From NCBI GenBank assembly GCA_026707405.1, contig JAPOWW010000007.1, positions 209,749 through 273,748 of the forward strand: a stretch of 64,000 bases of DNA. The letters run 5' to 3'. Positions 25,501-33,947 of this stretch are shown here, piece by piece. Source of the stretch: Chloroflexota bacterium. Lineage in GTDB: Bacteria > Chloroflexota > UBA11872 > VXNJ01. Below the pieces are notes generated by a model. That model ran no database searches. It was not told the DNA's origin and was given only the letters and a program-made list of their open reading frames with translations. Every line of letters begins with the position of its first letter. Positions within the stretch are counted from its first letter, which is position 1. Both the position numbers and the translations under genes were made by a program.

Positions 25501-27223
25501 CGCCCCCCCAGTCCAGGTCCTGCGACGGCAGGACGTATGAGTCAGTACTCTGAAACCACTGCAGCAGCGCAGCCCTGCGCAGCGAACCTTCTTTGGGCCA
25601 TTGGAGTGGCCTGCCTCGGGCGTCGATTATCAGCCCTCCTATTCCAGAAGTGATACCGCTCCGAAGAGCGGTCGCTCGCCCCTTGCCGCCGCCGGCGTCG
25701 AGCTTTCCTCCGGGCCAGGACTTGACTTCCGCCACGACGGAGCCGTCCCACGTGATTCTTTCCATAGCTCCGAACGCTACGCTCCTGCTTATAGGTTCGC
25801 CATGGCGGGGAATCACTTGGACGGCAAGGGCGTCGGCGCCAAACTTAGCGGTGCCCTCGCAGGAGAGCGACGTAGCCACGTGCACCAAGTACGGCTCGGC
25901 CGAAATGGGGGTTCCGGTCGCGGTAAGCGCGCCGCACATCGCCAGCACTCCCGGACTGTCCACCGCCAGTTGACAGTATCCGGGCGGCATGTATGCGTTT
26001 ATTCCACACAGCGCCGCCTGAATGAGTCGCGGAGCCCCGGAGAGCGTCCGCCCCGTGCAAACGATCAGGTCGACCGGAGGACTCGGATCGGCAATGGACC
26101 GGACCGCCCTCCGCAACGCCAGGTGAGCGGCCGCATGATCAAGAAGAAGCTCGGTGGAAGTCTCAGGTACGAGCCAGGGTCTCCAGGCGCGATTCCGGAA
26201 GTGCGCCTCGGCCATCGACTCGGAGATGGCCGCTGGAATCCATCCAACGATTTCCTCCATGGGCAGACGAAGTCCAATATGTCCCACGGCGGCGGCGTCA
26301 GCGTCATATCCGAACGAACCGACACGGAAGTCTCGTCCTTCGCTGATGGCGACCAACGCGCCGAGCGGTTCCGCGTGCAGAACGACAACCGAGATCCCAT
26401 TGTTTGCCGCCATTTCCCGGGCCACTATTCCTAAGGATTGACCGAGCGGTGTAACCGTGGTCGCATCCAGACCGGCCGGCGTAAAACGTGCGGCGTCGCG
26501 TCCGGTTACAGACTGATAAGCCTCGGCAATCTGTGACCTCACGAGCGATTGCTCCGACTGGGCATCCAGTCCAGCCCTCATGCCAACCTGAAAGAACTCA
26601 AATTCGTCGGCCAAAGTCGCCACCAATCCCGGTTCGGGATCATCGGAATGAAGCAACATTACGCCGGGTGAATAACCGGGAATTCGGCCGACGAGAGCAT
26701 ACTTGAGTATGTCGACGGCCATCGCCAGACTCTCCCACCCCCGGTCGTTCTGCAGCGCCACCGCGACCACTGAAGCGCGAATCAGGAGCAACCGATTCGC
26801 CAGGTCCTCGGGGTCGAACTGCCTCGCGAGCTTTTTGTTCGGCGCGTGGAATTCAGCAACGATATCGAAGCCTTGAACGTTTACGAGGTTCACAATCCGT
26901 GCGTGGCTGTCGGCGTCCAGATTGCTGATCAACGCAACCGTAGCTGCACGCCCGATTCCGCCGCCCGTCACCGCGCACGGGTCGGTATCTTCAATGTCGG
27001 CTATGAATCGAACTTGACTGCGCAGAGCGGAGCGCGCCTGGTCGAATCCGACAGCAGGGTCGAAATAAGGTGCGGAATGAGTGGTCTCCGACTCGCCGAC
27101 AGCGAGGAGTCTTGAACTGCCTTCCACCCCGCCGAAAGCGGCCAATCGAACATTGGAGCCGACCTCGGCCGCAAGCAGGATCTTCGGCGCGACCCGGCTC
27201 CCGGCCGGGTAAGAAGCATCCAT
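25490..27223 (-). CDS. MutL/GlmL-like ASKHA-fold protein (diverged)
   Basis: 577 residues from ATG 27223; the frame stays open to 27403, but that would collide with the divergent gene start. The N-terminus K-I-L-L-A-A-E-V-G-S-N-V-R-L-A-A-F is the remnant of an ASKHA phosphate-1 loop (normally D-x-G-S-T). L-I-V-C-T-G-R-T-L-S-G-A-P resembles the adenosine loop. The expected second D-x-G-x-x-T is missing. The family includes MutL/GlmL accessory proteins of glutamate mutase and Chloroflexi 'glutamate mutase L' proteins; no mutase gene is present here. ATPase activity is doubtful. Confidence 0.6.
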   Translation of the reverse strand: MDASYPAGSRVAPKILLAAEVGSNVRLAAFGGVEGSSRLLAVGESETTHSAPYFDPAVGFDQARSALRSQVRFIADIEDTDPCAVTGGGIGRAATVALISNLDADSHARIVNLVNVQGFDIVAEFHAPNKKLARQFDPEDLANRLLLIRASVVAVALQNDRGWESLAMAVDILKYALVGRIPGYSPGVMLLHSDDPEPGLVATLADEFEFFQVGMRAGLDAQSEQSLVRSQIAEAYQSVTGRDAARFTPAGLDATTVTPLGQSLGIVAREMAANNGISVVVLHAEPLGALVAISEGRDFRVGSFGYDADAAAVGHIGLRLPMEEIVGWIPAAISESMAEAHFRNRAWRPWLVPETSTELLLDHAAAHLALRRAVRSIADPSPPVDLIVCTGRTLSGAPRLIQAALCGINAYMPPGYCQLAVDSPGVLAMCGALTATGTPISAEPYLVHVATSLSCEGTAKFGADALAVQVIPRHGEPISRSVAFGAMERITWDGSVVAEVKSWPGGKLDAGGGKGRATALRSGITSGIGGLIIDARGRPLQWPKEGSLRRAALLQWFQSTDSYVLPSQDLDWGGVEG

Positions 27224-27278
27224 CAGGCTGCGAGTCAATCCTTTCTGAACTCCTGGCGGCGAATTCCGGTTAAAGAGG

Positions 27279-27299
27279 ATATTACGGATCACTCGATCC
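27279..27299 (-). promoter_or_regulatory. -10 element with an overlapping operator-like palindrome
   Basis: On the minus strand TAATAT (27279-27284) is a good -10 for the MutL-like operon. Just upstream, GGATC-ACTC-GATCC (27286-27299) is a perfect inverted repeat that would sit in the promoter spacer, where a repressor could block polymerase. No clear -35 is seen. Confidence 0.35.
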
Positions 27300-27395
27300 C
27301 ACTTGAGTGACCGAGACAGCGACGAACCTGAAAACCGAATTTGGGCCGCTTTCGAAGGCTGACACGCTGCCGCATGTGTTGATAGCATCGCAGGT

Positions 27396-28526
27396 ATGAC
27401 CACAAAAGCTGCGGTCGACCCGTATCCCGAGCAATCCGTACCTTCCGGACGAGCACGCGTGGCAATTGTCGAGATACGTCCCGAAACCGTCCTCGACGAC
27501 TACGCATACGCAATGCGGCTGGCGGGATATCGCGCCTTCATTTCGCCTGAGGTCGATACCGCTCTGAAAGTTAACGTCTCGTGGCATCACTGGTACCCGG
27601 CGTGCTCGAGCGCACCCTGGCAAATCGAGGGCGTTCTGAAAACCCTTGCGGAGGACGGTTTTTCCAAAGAGGACCTTTATGCCGCCCACAACCGTACGGT
27701 TGTCGTGTCTGCAAAAAAGGGTGAGCGCGCCAACAAACACTTCAACGTCATTGAGAAGTACGGCATCGAAAACGTGCATTTGTACGAAGACGAAGACTGG
27801 ATCACCTACACGCCCAAATCGGAGATGCTCGTCCTGGACCGCATATTCCCGGAGGGCATACGCATCCCCGGGCGCCTGGTGGGTTCTAACATAATCCATC
27901 TGCCTACTATCAAGACGCACGTTTTCACGACCATCACCGGCGCCATGAAGAACGCGTTCGGCGGGCTTCTCTTCGAACGCCGCCACTATTGCCACAGCGT
28001 CATCCACGAGACGCTGGTCGATCTGCTGGCAATTCAAAAGGAAATTCACCCCGGCATATTCGCCGTCGTCGACGGCGCGTTTTCGGGATCGGGGCCAGGT
28101 CCGCGCTGCATGAAGGTTGCCGAGCGCGACGTGGTGGTTGCCGGAGCCGACCAGGTTGCGGTTGACTCGGTCTGCGCCCGGCTCATGGGTTTCGATCCAA
28201 TGGAAATCCCTTTTATCCGAATCGCGTACGAGCGCGGCCTAGGTCAGGCGGACTTCGCGAGCATGGACGTAGTGGGAGAAGACCTCGAAGAATCGGCCTG
28301 GACTGTCGAGCGTCCGAGTCAGACTCTGGCGAGCCGCGGGCAAAAGCTGATCTACTGGGGACCGCTAAAACCCTTGGAGAAGCTGCTGCTCCAAACGACT
28401 ATCGCGCCATGGTCATACGTTGCGTCGCGCCTGTATCACGATGTGTACTGGTTCAACGTCCACGGACGGAGACGCGTCCGGGCGGCGCTGCAAACAAAAT
28501 GGGGCCGGCTGTTCAGCAGCTACTGA
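27396..28526 (+). CDS. DUF362-family protein
   Basis: 376 residues from ATG 27396. Family features are V-A-I-V-E-I near the start, V-N-V-S-W-H-H-W-Y, then I-I-H-L-P-T-I-K-T-H-V-F-T-T-I-T-G-A-M-K-N-A-F-G-G and A-V-V-D-G-A-F-S-G-S-G-P-G-P. V-V-A-G-A-D-Q-V-A-V-D-S-V-C-A is also typical. DUF362 proteins often have Fe-S clusters, but I see no C-terminal ferredoxin-type Cys set here. The biochemical role is not established. It may be co-transcribed with the UbiA-like gene 61 bp downstream. Confidence 0.8.
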   Translation: MTTKAAVDPYPEQSVPSGRARVAIVEIRPETVLDDYAYAMRLAGYRAFISPEVDTALKVNVSWHHWYPACSSAPWQIEGVLKTLAEDGFSKEDLYAAHNRTVVVSAKKGERANKHFNVIEKYGIENVHLYEDEDWITYTPKSEMLVLDRIFPEGIRIPGRLVGSNIIHLPTIKTHVFTTITGAMKNAFGGLLFERRHYCHSVIHETLVDLLAIQKEIHPGIFAVVDGAFSGSGPGPRCMKVAERDVVVAGADQVAVDSVCARLMGFDPMEIPFIRIAYERGLGQADFASMDVVGEDLEESAWTVERPSQTLASRGQKLIYWGPLKPLEKLLLQTTIAPWSYVASRLYHDVYWFNVHGRRRVRAALQTKWGRLFSSY

Positions 28527-28587
28527 ACGACGATCTCTTGCCGCAGAGAATTAAGTTAACGACCTGGCGCAAGCCCATGCAAACTCC

Positions 28588-29487
28588 ATGCTGAACCATT
28601 ACTGGACCGCCGCACGCCCGTCGCAATGGATAAAGAACCTATTCGTGCTGGCTCCGCTCGTGTTCGCACAACGTCTCGACCAGCCGCGGGACATACTATT
28701 GGTTCTCGCGACCTTCGCTCTCTTCTGCTTGCTGGCGTCCGGAATCTACCTGATCAACGATGCGATTGACGCGCCGCGAGACCGATCGCATCCTCTCAAG
28801 CGAAACAGGCCGGTAGCAGCGGGCAGGATTGGCAGGATTCCGGCGGTTGCCGCAGGGCTCACGAGCGTTGTCGCCGCTTTGGTTCTGGCCTATTTCATCG
28901 CACCCACCGTGTCGCTGGTGCTCGGAATCTATGCCGTCCAGAATCTTCTCTACAGTGCTCTTCTGAAGTCCATTGCGCTTATCGACGTGGTTGTCATCGC
29001 CGTCGGATTCGTCCTACGAGCCGTCTCGGGCGCGGTCGCGATCGACGTTCCGTTTTCGGTTTGGTTGCTGATGTGCACCTTCTTCGTCGCCTTGGTCATG
29101 GGCGCCGCCAAGCGTATCTCGGAAATCGAGTCTCTAGGTGAAGCAACAGGCGCAACTCGGCCGGCGCTCGCGCGCGTTCACCCTCAAGTGCTCAACTCCC
29201 TGCTCGCGGCTGCAACGGCGGCTACCCTGGTCTCCTATTCGCTATACACCGTGGCGGCCGAGACTGTGGCGAAAGTCGGTGGTAAGGCGCTCGTCCTGAC
29301 CACGCCTTTCGTCGTCTACGGATTAATTCGCTACCTGCAACGAGTGTATGGCGATGCGGACGCGGAAAATCCGGCCGCCATCCTTCTGAAAGACCGAGGA
29401 ATGCAGGTTGTCATAGGTGGTTGGGGCGCAGTGGTGTTAGCCATCATCTACGGTTTCAGCGGTGATCTGGGTGGGCTATTCGAATAG
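28588..29487 (+). CDS. UbiA-family prenyltransferase, decaprenyl-phosphate phosphoribosyltransferase-like
   Basis: 299 residues with about eight or nine membrane helices. The N-terminus R-P-S-Q-W-I-K-N-L-F-V and the Asp motif Y-L-I-N-D-A-I-D-A-P-R-D-R-x-H-P-L-K-R-x-R-P are typical of 5-phosphoribose-1-diphosphate:decaprenyl-phosphate phosphoribosyltransferases. The second Asp motif is usually near A-K-R-I-S-E-I. In mycobacteria these enzymes start synthesis of the decaprenyl-phospho-arabinose donor. Here it could supply a lipid-linked pentose for surface glycans, but no epimerase pair is adjacent. The family call is firm; the substrate is inferred. Confidence 0.82.
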   Translation: MLNHYWTAARPSQWIKNLFVLAPLVFAQRLDQPRDILLVLATFALFCLLASGIYLINDAIDAPRDRSHPLKRNRPVAAGRIGRIPAVAAGLTSVVAALVLAYFIAPTVSLVLGIYAVQNLLYSALLKSIALIDVVVIAVGFVLRAVSGAVAIDVPFSVWLLMCTFFVALVMGAAKRISEIESLGEATGATRPALARVHPQVLNSLLAAATAATLVSYSLYTVAAETVAKVGGKALVLTTPFVVYGLIRYLQRVYGDADAENPAAILLKDRGMQVVIGGWGAVVLAIIYGFSGDLGGLFE

Positions 29488-29499
29488 CGGAGATGCAAA

Positions 29500-30621
29500 T
29501 TGAAAATTGATTCGATCCGGCGATTCAGATACGAGCGCTACCTTTTCGTCGAGATTCGTACCGACACCGGGCTAATCGGCGTCGGCGAGGCTGGATTCTG
29601 GGGCTACCCCGAAGCCGCCGACGGAGCCATAGAGGCATTTACGCGCTATTTGATAGGACAAGATCCCCTCAAGATCGAGCACCATTCTCAATATATGTAC
29701 CGCAACTCGCACTTCATGGGCGGCTCGGTCACCGGCGCGATTGCAGCCATCGACATCGCTCTTTGGGACATCGCGGGTAAGCACTATCAGGCCCCGATCT
29801 ATGAGCTGCTGGGCGGGCGTTGCCGGGACAAGGTCCGCGTCTACGCGCACGTTGTCGGCGAATCCCCCGACGAGATGGCGGCAAGCGCTCGGGAATGGAC
29901 TGGTCGGGGCATTACCGCGGTCAGGTTCTGCCCGCTGGTCGACGGCTTCCACAACTGGCAATACGCACGAGTGATGGCTGAGTGTGTCGACCGGGTCGCC
30001 GCGGTACGTGAGGCGGTCGGCAACGACGTTGACCTGTGCGTGGAGGTCCACAGGCGGCTCAATCCAACCGAAGCCCGTCAACTCGCCCGCGAGTTGGAGC
30101 CGTTTCGGATCTTCTTCCTCGAGGACCCGATCATCCCGGACAGCGTCCAGTCGATGTCCGAGCTTGCCAAAAGCATCAACGTGCCTGTAGCCACCGGCGA
30201 ACGGTTCACAACCATCTTCGAGTTCAGGGAGCTGCTCGCGGCAGGGGGAGTGGCCTACCTTCGGCCTGACGTCTGCCTCGCCGGCGGAATAACACAATCC
30301 AAGAAGATCGCCGCCCTGGCCGAGTCGTTCCACGTCGGCATCATTCCGCATAATCCGCTGGGACCGGTCAGCACTGCCGCGTGCGTCCAAGTCGACGCCT
30401 GCATCCCAAACTTCGTGCTCCAGGAGTACACCGGCGACGACGTCCCGCCGAAGCGGGACATGGTCGTCGAGCCGTTGAAGCTGGAAGCGGGCTACTTACG
30501 CCTACCCGAAAGCCCGGGAGTCGGCGTAGAGCTAAGCGACGCCGTGCTCAGCGGCAAGCATCGCGAGGACCGCGAGATCGAGACGCATCTGCGCTACGAC
30601 GGCTCCGTGGCCGATTACTAG
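29500..30621 (+). CDS. Enolase-superfamily sugar-acid dehydratase (mandelate racemase/galactonate dehydratase type)
   Basis: 373 residues from TTG 29500 with GGAG 8 nt upstream. The N-terminal capping domain contains TDTGLIGVGEAGFWG. The barrel carries metal ligands in C-V-E-V-H-R-R (~180), F-L-E-D-P-I (~206) and A-T-G-E-R-F (~231), and a catalytic His in I-P-H-N-P-L-G (~282). The first ligand is Glu, not the usual Asp. The C-terminus is D-G-S-V-A-D-Y. The group dehydrates aldonic or aldaric acids such as galactonate. The exact substrate is not predictable. Confidence 0.85.
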   Translation: MKIDSIRRFRYERYLFVEIRTDTGLIGVGEAGFWGYPEAADGAIEAFTRYLIGQDPLKIEHHSQYMYRNSHFMGGSVTGAIAAIDIALWDIAGKHYQAPIYELLGGRCRDKVRVYAHVVGESPDEMAASAREWTGRGITAVRFCPLVDGFHNWQYARVMAECVDRVAAVREAVGNDVDLCVEVHRRLNPTEARQLARELEPFRIFFLEDPIIPDSVQSMSELAKSINVPVATGERFTTIFEFRELLAAGGVAYLRPDVCLAGGITQSKKIAALAESFHVGIIPHNPLGPVSTAACVQVDACIPNFVLQEYTGDDVPPKRDMVVEPLKLEAGYLRLPESPGVGVELSDAVLSGKHREDREIETHLRYDGSVADY

Positions 30622-30633
30622 CCAACCTTGATA

Positions 30634-30759
30634 GTGATCCGCGATTCCAAAGACTCCAAGGTCAGCACGGGGCCCGACAAGCGGTTGAGCGTCGACTCTC
30701 TTCGCGACCAAGTTCACACCAAGTACGCGACGTCTTTTGACGACCGATTTCCCTCGTAA
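30634..30759 (+). CDS. Possible 41-codon small gene between the two dehydratases
   Basis: GTG 30634 (or TTG 30628) opens a polar frame ending at TAA 30757-30759. The frame contains V-I-R-D-S-K-D-S-K near its start and D-D-R-F-P-S at its end. Third-position GC is high, like the neighbouring real genes. No ribosome site is seen. R-D-S-K-D recalls the core of DUF397 proteins, but the match is too short to rely on. The rest of the 221-bp gap shows nothing else. Confidence 0.25.
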   Translation: MIRDSKDSKVSTGPDKRLSVDSLRDQVHTKYATSFDDRFPS

Positions 30760-30842
30760 TCGTTCCCGCATTAGCTAAACCGCGTAAACCGACGCCTAAG
30801 ATGTAGTCTGCTTGCATCAATCAGCGAAGGCAGCCTCCTCGA

Positions 30843-31982
30843 ATGAAAATCACGGACCTTAAGACCTTCACCGTCAACGCCGGCGGCAGCAACTGGGTGT
30901 TCGCCAAGGTCTACACTGATCAGGGCATCACCGGGTTAGGCGAAGGCCACGTCGCCACCAAGGACGAAGCCACCGCAGCCGCCATCATGGAGCACAAACG
31001 GTTCTTGGTCGGCAAGAACCCGTTCGAGATCGAGCGCCTGTGGCAGGCGATGTACCGCTATCCCCGCTGGCGGGGCGGCCCCGTGCTCAACAGCGCCATC
31101 AGCGCGGTCGAGCTGGCCCTGTGGGACATCCTCGGCAAGGCCCTCGACGTTCCGGTCTATCAGCTTCTCGGGGGCGCCTGCCGAGACCGAATCAGGCTCT
31201 ACGCTCACGTGCACGGCGACACTCCTTCAGCCGCCGCCGAGCACGCTGCCCGGCTTGTCGAAGCTGGATTTAACGCAATCAAGACTGGGCCGGTCTGGGC
31301 GGACGCCGACGGAGTGGTCGCCTTGCCGCCCGACATCGCGGCTGAGGCGGCCCGAATAGGCGCGATCCGAGAGGCGGTAGGCGACCGCGTGGACATCATG
31401 GTCGACGCGCACGGACGCACCAACCTGCCGGCCGCCGCCGCGCTCGCGCGGAGCATCGAGGACTTCGACATCATGTTCCTGGAGGAGGCGACGCATCCCG
31501 AAGATATCGACGCGCTGGAATGGCTGGGCGCACGGACCACCATCCCGCTCGCAACCGGCGAGCGCCTTTTCACCAAGTGGGGCTTCACGGAGATCGTCGA
31601 GCGTCACCTCGTCAACTATATTCAGCCCGACATCGTGCACGCGGGCGGAATATTGGAAATGAAGAAAATCGCCGCCATGGCCGAGTCCCGCTTCATCGAG
31701 GTCGCGCCGCACAATCCGCAAAGCTGGGTGAGCACCATGGCCTCGCTGCATCTCGACGCGTGCACGCCCAACTGTGTGATTCAGGAGTACGTGTATCCGG
31801 GCCCCGCCTTGCAGGCCGATATTTTTGACGGCGGCCCGGTAATAGTCGACGGCTACGCCCAGTTGCCCTCAGGTCCCGGACTCGGCATCGACCTCATCGA
31901 ATCGGAGGCCGCCAAGCACCCTTACGTTCCCGTCCATCGCCCTCACTGGGTCTGGCAAGACGGCTCCGTGGCCGATTGGTAA
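30843..31982 (+). CDS. Enolase-superfamily sugar-acid dehydratase (galactonate dehydratase-like)
   Basis: 379 residues from ATG 30843. The capping domain contains TDQGITGLGEGH. The barrel ligands are Asp in V-D-A-H-G-R-T (~188), Glu in F-L-E-E-A-T (~213) and Glu in A-T-G-E-R-L (~240), with His in A-P-H-N-P-Q (~289). This is the complete D/E/E-His set. The C-terminus D-G-S-V-A-D-W is like that of its neighbour at 29500, suggesting paralogues. It probably dehydrates an aldonate to a 2-keto-3-deoxy acid. It overlaps the next gene by 7 nt. Confidence 0.87.
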   Translation: MKITDLKTFTVNAGGSNWVFAKVYTDQGITGLGEGHVATKDEATAAAIMEHKRFLVGKNPFEIERLWQAMYRYPRWRGGPVLNSAISAVELALWDILGKALDVPVYQLLGGACRDRIRLYAHVHGDTPSAAAEHAARLVEAGFNAIKTGPVWADADGVVALPPDIAAEAARIGAIREAVGDRVDIMVDAHGRTNLPAAAALARSIEDFDIMFLEEATHPEDIDALEWLGARTTIPLATGERLFTKWGFTEIVERHLVNYIQPDIVHAGGILEMKKIAAMAESRFIEVAPHNPQSWVSTMASLHLDACTPNCVIQEYVYPGPALQADIFDGGPVIVDGYAQLPSGPGLGIDLIESEAAKHPYVPVHRPHWVWQDGSVADW

Positions 31983-32569
31983 AGCCCGTCGCGACGACAC
32001 GACAGCTAATCCTGGTAAGACACTCGCTCCCTGAAGTAGTTCCAACCGTCGCGCCGAGCGAGTGGTCCCTGTCAAGTAAGGGTCGTGAGCTGGCCAAGGC
32101 CTTGGCCTGGGAGCTATCGATCCACAAACCCCACTTCCTCTTTTCAAGCAACGAGCCAAAGGCGGTCCAGACCGGCGAAATAATCGCACGGAAAACAGGG
32201 ATCGATACTCAAGTCGTCCCCGACCTTCGTGAGCATGCGGGACGTCGGGCCGAGGACTGGGTGTCCGGATCCGAATTCAGGGACAGGCTGTCCAGATTCT
32301 TCCATAACCCTTCCAATCTGGTGTTTGGAACTGAGACCGCAAACGACGCTCACCACCGCTTCGCCCGGGCAATCGACGGCATCGCGGCCAAAGTCTCGAG
32401 AGGGTGCGCCGTCGTTGTCAGCCACGGCACAGTCATTTCACTCTTCAGCGCCAGAGCCAACGGGCTCGACCCGAACGATGTGTGGGGCCGCTTGACATGC
32501 CCAGGGTTCATTCGGATGCTAATCCCAGGGTTCGAAATCCTCGAAGAATGGCGCCTTCCCGACAGCTAG
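31976..32569 (+). CDS. Histidine phosphatase family protein
   Basis: 197 residues from TTG 31976, overlapping the dehydratase end. Q-L-I-L-V-R-H-S-L-P-E contains the nucleophilic His, with Ser where Gly is common. S-S-N-E-P-K-A-V-Q-T-G-E gives the second conserved region, and A-V-V-V-S-H-G-T-V the second catalytic His. The fold removes phosphate from small metabolites (phosphoglycerate mutase-like). The overlap with a sugar-acid dehydratase suggests a phosphorylated sugar intermediate as substrate, an inference only. Confidence 0.8.
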   Translation: MVKPVATTRQLILVRHSLPEVVPTVAPSEWSLSSKGRELAKALAWELSIHKPHFLFSSNEPKAVQTGEIIARKTGIDTQVVPDLREHAGRRAEDWVSGSEFRDRLSRFFHNPSNLVFGTETANDAHHRFARAIDGIAAKVSRGCAVVVSHGTVISLFSARANGLDPNDVWGRLTCPGFIRMLIPGFEILEEWRLPDS

Positions 32570-32650
32570 CGGCGCCTGCCGGCTCAGACAAATATCCGCT
32601 TAACGCCTTCGGCTATGGCAGCTCAGCCAATCAAGGTTAGCGGCCCGCCG

Positions 32651-33598
32651 CTAACCGTCCACTCTGTAGAGGACCTCGTCTCCGCGTTCCACGCGGGCCA
32701 CGTTGTCCGCGACAAGCGCGGCGGTGTTTTTCACGAACAAGTCCGTCATACTGGCCGAGTGCGGCGTAGCCGCCACCTGATACTGGAGGAATTCGTCGTT
32801 CGGGTCCGGCGGCTCGATCCAAAAGACATCCAGCCCCGCGCCGGCGATCTTGCCCGACCGCAGCGCCGCCACAAACGGCTCTTTCTCAATTACCGGCCCC
32901 CTGCAAATGTTCACCACGAACGCCCCCGGCTTCAGCGCATCGATGGCCTCCTCACCGAGCATTCCGTTCGTTTCGTCCGTCAGAGGCACTGCGAAACAGA
33001 CGAAATCGCATTCGGGAAGCACGTCCACGAACTCGTCGGGTCCGACGAGCTTGTCGATTCCGAATTCCTTTCGGAGTTGCTCGGAGACGGTCCGCTTCAC
33101 ACCGATAATCCTGCATCGAAATGGCTTGAGCATCTCCGCCAGTGCCTTACCTACATTGCCCATTCCGACGATGACCACCGTCTTGTCGAAAAGCGTGATT
33201 CCCATAGGTATAGCGCCCGACTGTTCCTCAATCAGCTGGATTTGCTTTGGCAGGTATCTGCCCGCCGCAATCAGGTGAAACAGCGCAAACTCCGCCACAA
33301 CGTCGCCGATGCCTGTAACCTCGCCCGGCGCGTTTGCGACGGGTATTCCCCGCTTTCTGGCCGCGGGGATGTCAACCATGTCCACGCCCACTCCAAACTG
33401 CTGGATCAGCTTCAATCCGGGCGCGCTGTCCATGTCGGCCTCGGTTATGGGGCCGCGGGCCGGAATGTAAACGTTTGCGCTGTGGACTTGCTCGCTCACT
33501 TCGGCTTCCGCACAGCGGCGTACGTCATGCTGCGGCATGACTCTCACCATCTCCTGGTACATGTCTTCCAGGTAATCGGTCCCTACTAGGATTTCCAA
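32651..33598 (-). CDS. D-isomer-specific 2-hydroxyacid dehydrogenase
   Basis: 315 residues from TTG 33598, with GGAG upstream. The NAD site is V-V-I-V-G-M-G-N-V-G (G145-G150). The catalytic set is Arg233 (N-I-C-R-G-P), Glu262 (W-I-E-P-P) and His280 (A-T-P-H-S). The enzyme reduces or oxidises a 2-keto/2-hydroxy acid. In this neighbourhood a keto-deoxy sugar acid, glyoxylate or hydroxypyruvate is possible. It converges with the histidine phosphatase gene; the 81-bp gap contains no clear terminator. Confidence 0.9.
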   Translation of the reverse strand: MEILVGTDYLEDMYQEMVRVMPQHDVRRCAEAEVSEQVHSANVYIPARGPITEADMDSAPGLKLIQQFGVGVDMVDIPAARKRGIPVANAPGEVTGIGDVVAEFALFHLIAAGRYLPKQIQLIEEQSGAIPMGITLFDKTVVIVGMGNVGKALAEMLKPFRCRIIGVKRTVSEQLRKEFGIDKLVGPDEFVDVLPECDFVCFAVPLTDETNGMLGEEAIDALKPGAFVVNICRGPVIEKEPFVAALRSGKIAGAGLDVFWIEPPDPNDEFLQYQVAATPHSASMTDLFVKNTAALVADNVARVERGDEVLYRVDG

Positions 33599-33652
33599 GA
33601 TTCCGACTCCAAACTCGCTTGCGGTTGCGGCCCCGAATGATACGCCGATTCG

Positions 33653-33680
33653 ATTATGTGAGATTACTAGAGGCGGTCAG
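33653..33680 (-). promoter_or_regulatory. Sigma70-type promoter of the 2-hydroxyacid dehydrogenase gene
   Basis: Read on the minus strand: CTGACC (33675-33680), a 16-bp spacer, then CATAAT (33653-33658). The transcript would start about 50 nt before the TTG start codon at 33598. Confidence 0.5.
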
Positions 33681-33708
33681 GACCCCTGCGGCCCTGATAA
33701 CAATAATG

Positions 33709-33915
33709 CTAGCGACGCTTTCGGGCACGGCGTACCGCGAAACCGGCTAACGCGAGCACGACTCCACCCGCCGCTATTGCAACTCCGTTGACGACCCACG
33801 CGCGGTCGCCGACCATGACCGAACTCGACGGACCTACAAGTCCCAAACCCTGAAGCGTAAACGTCCCGCCGACCAGCAACGCCACCACTCCAGCGGCCAG
33901 CATCAGGGCCGCCAA
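33709..33915 (-). CDS. Small two-helix membrane protein
   Basis: 68 residues from TTG. Two hydrophobic helices (~2-27 and ~43-61) flank a short loop with V-G-D-R-A-W-V-V-N-G, and the tail is R-R-A-R-K-R-R. Small proteins with this W-x-x-x-G second-helix layout are common in Chloroflexota and Actinomycetota, but their role is unknown. It lies 32 bp after the cupin gene and is likely co-transcribed. The start could lie a few codons upstream. Confidence 0.55.
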   Translation of the reverse strand: MAALMLAAGVVALLVGGTFTLQGLGLVGPSSSVMVGDRAWVVNGVAIAAGGVVLALAGFAVRRARKRR

Positions 33916-33947
33916 CGCTCGGAGGACAGCTATCCCTTCGACTTCGC

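Noticed and set aside
27224..27403. N-terminal extension of the MutL-like protein
   Set aside because: It would overlap the start of the divergent DUF362 gene and contains the probable promoter.
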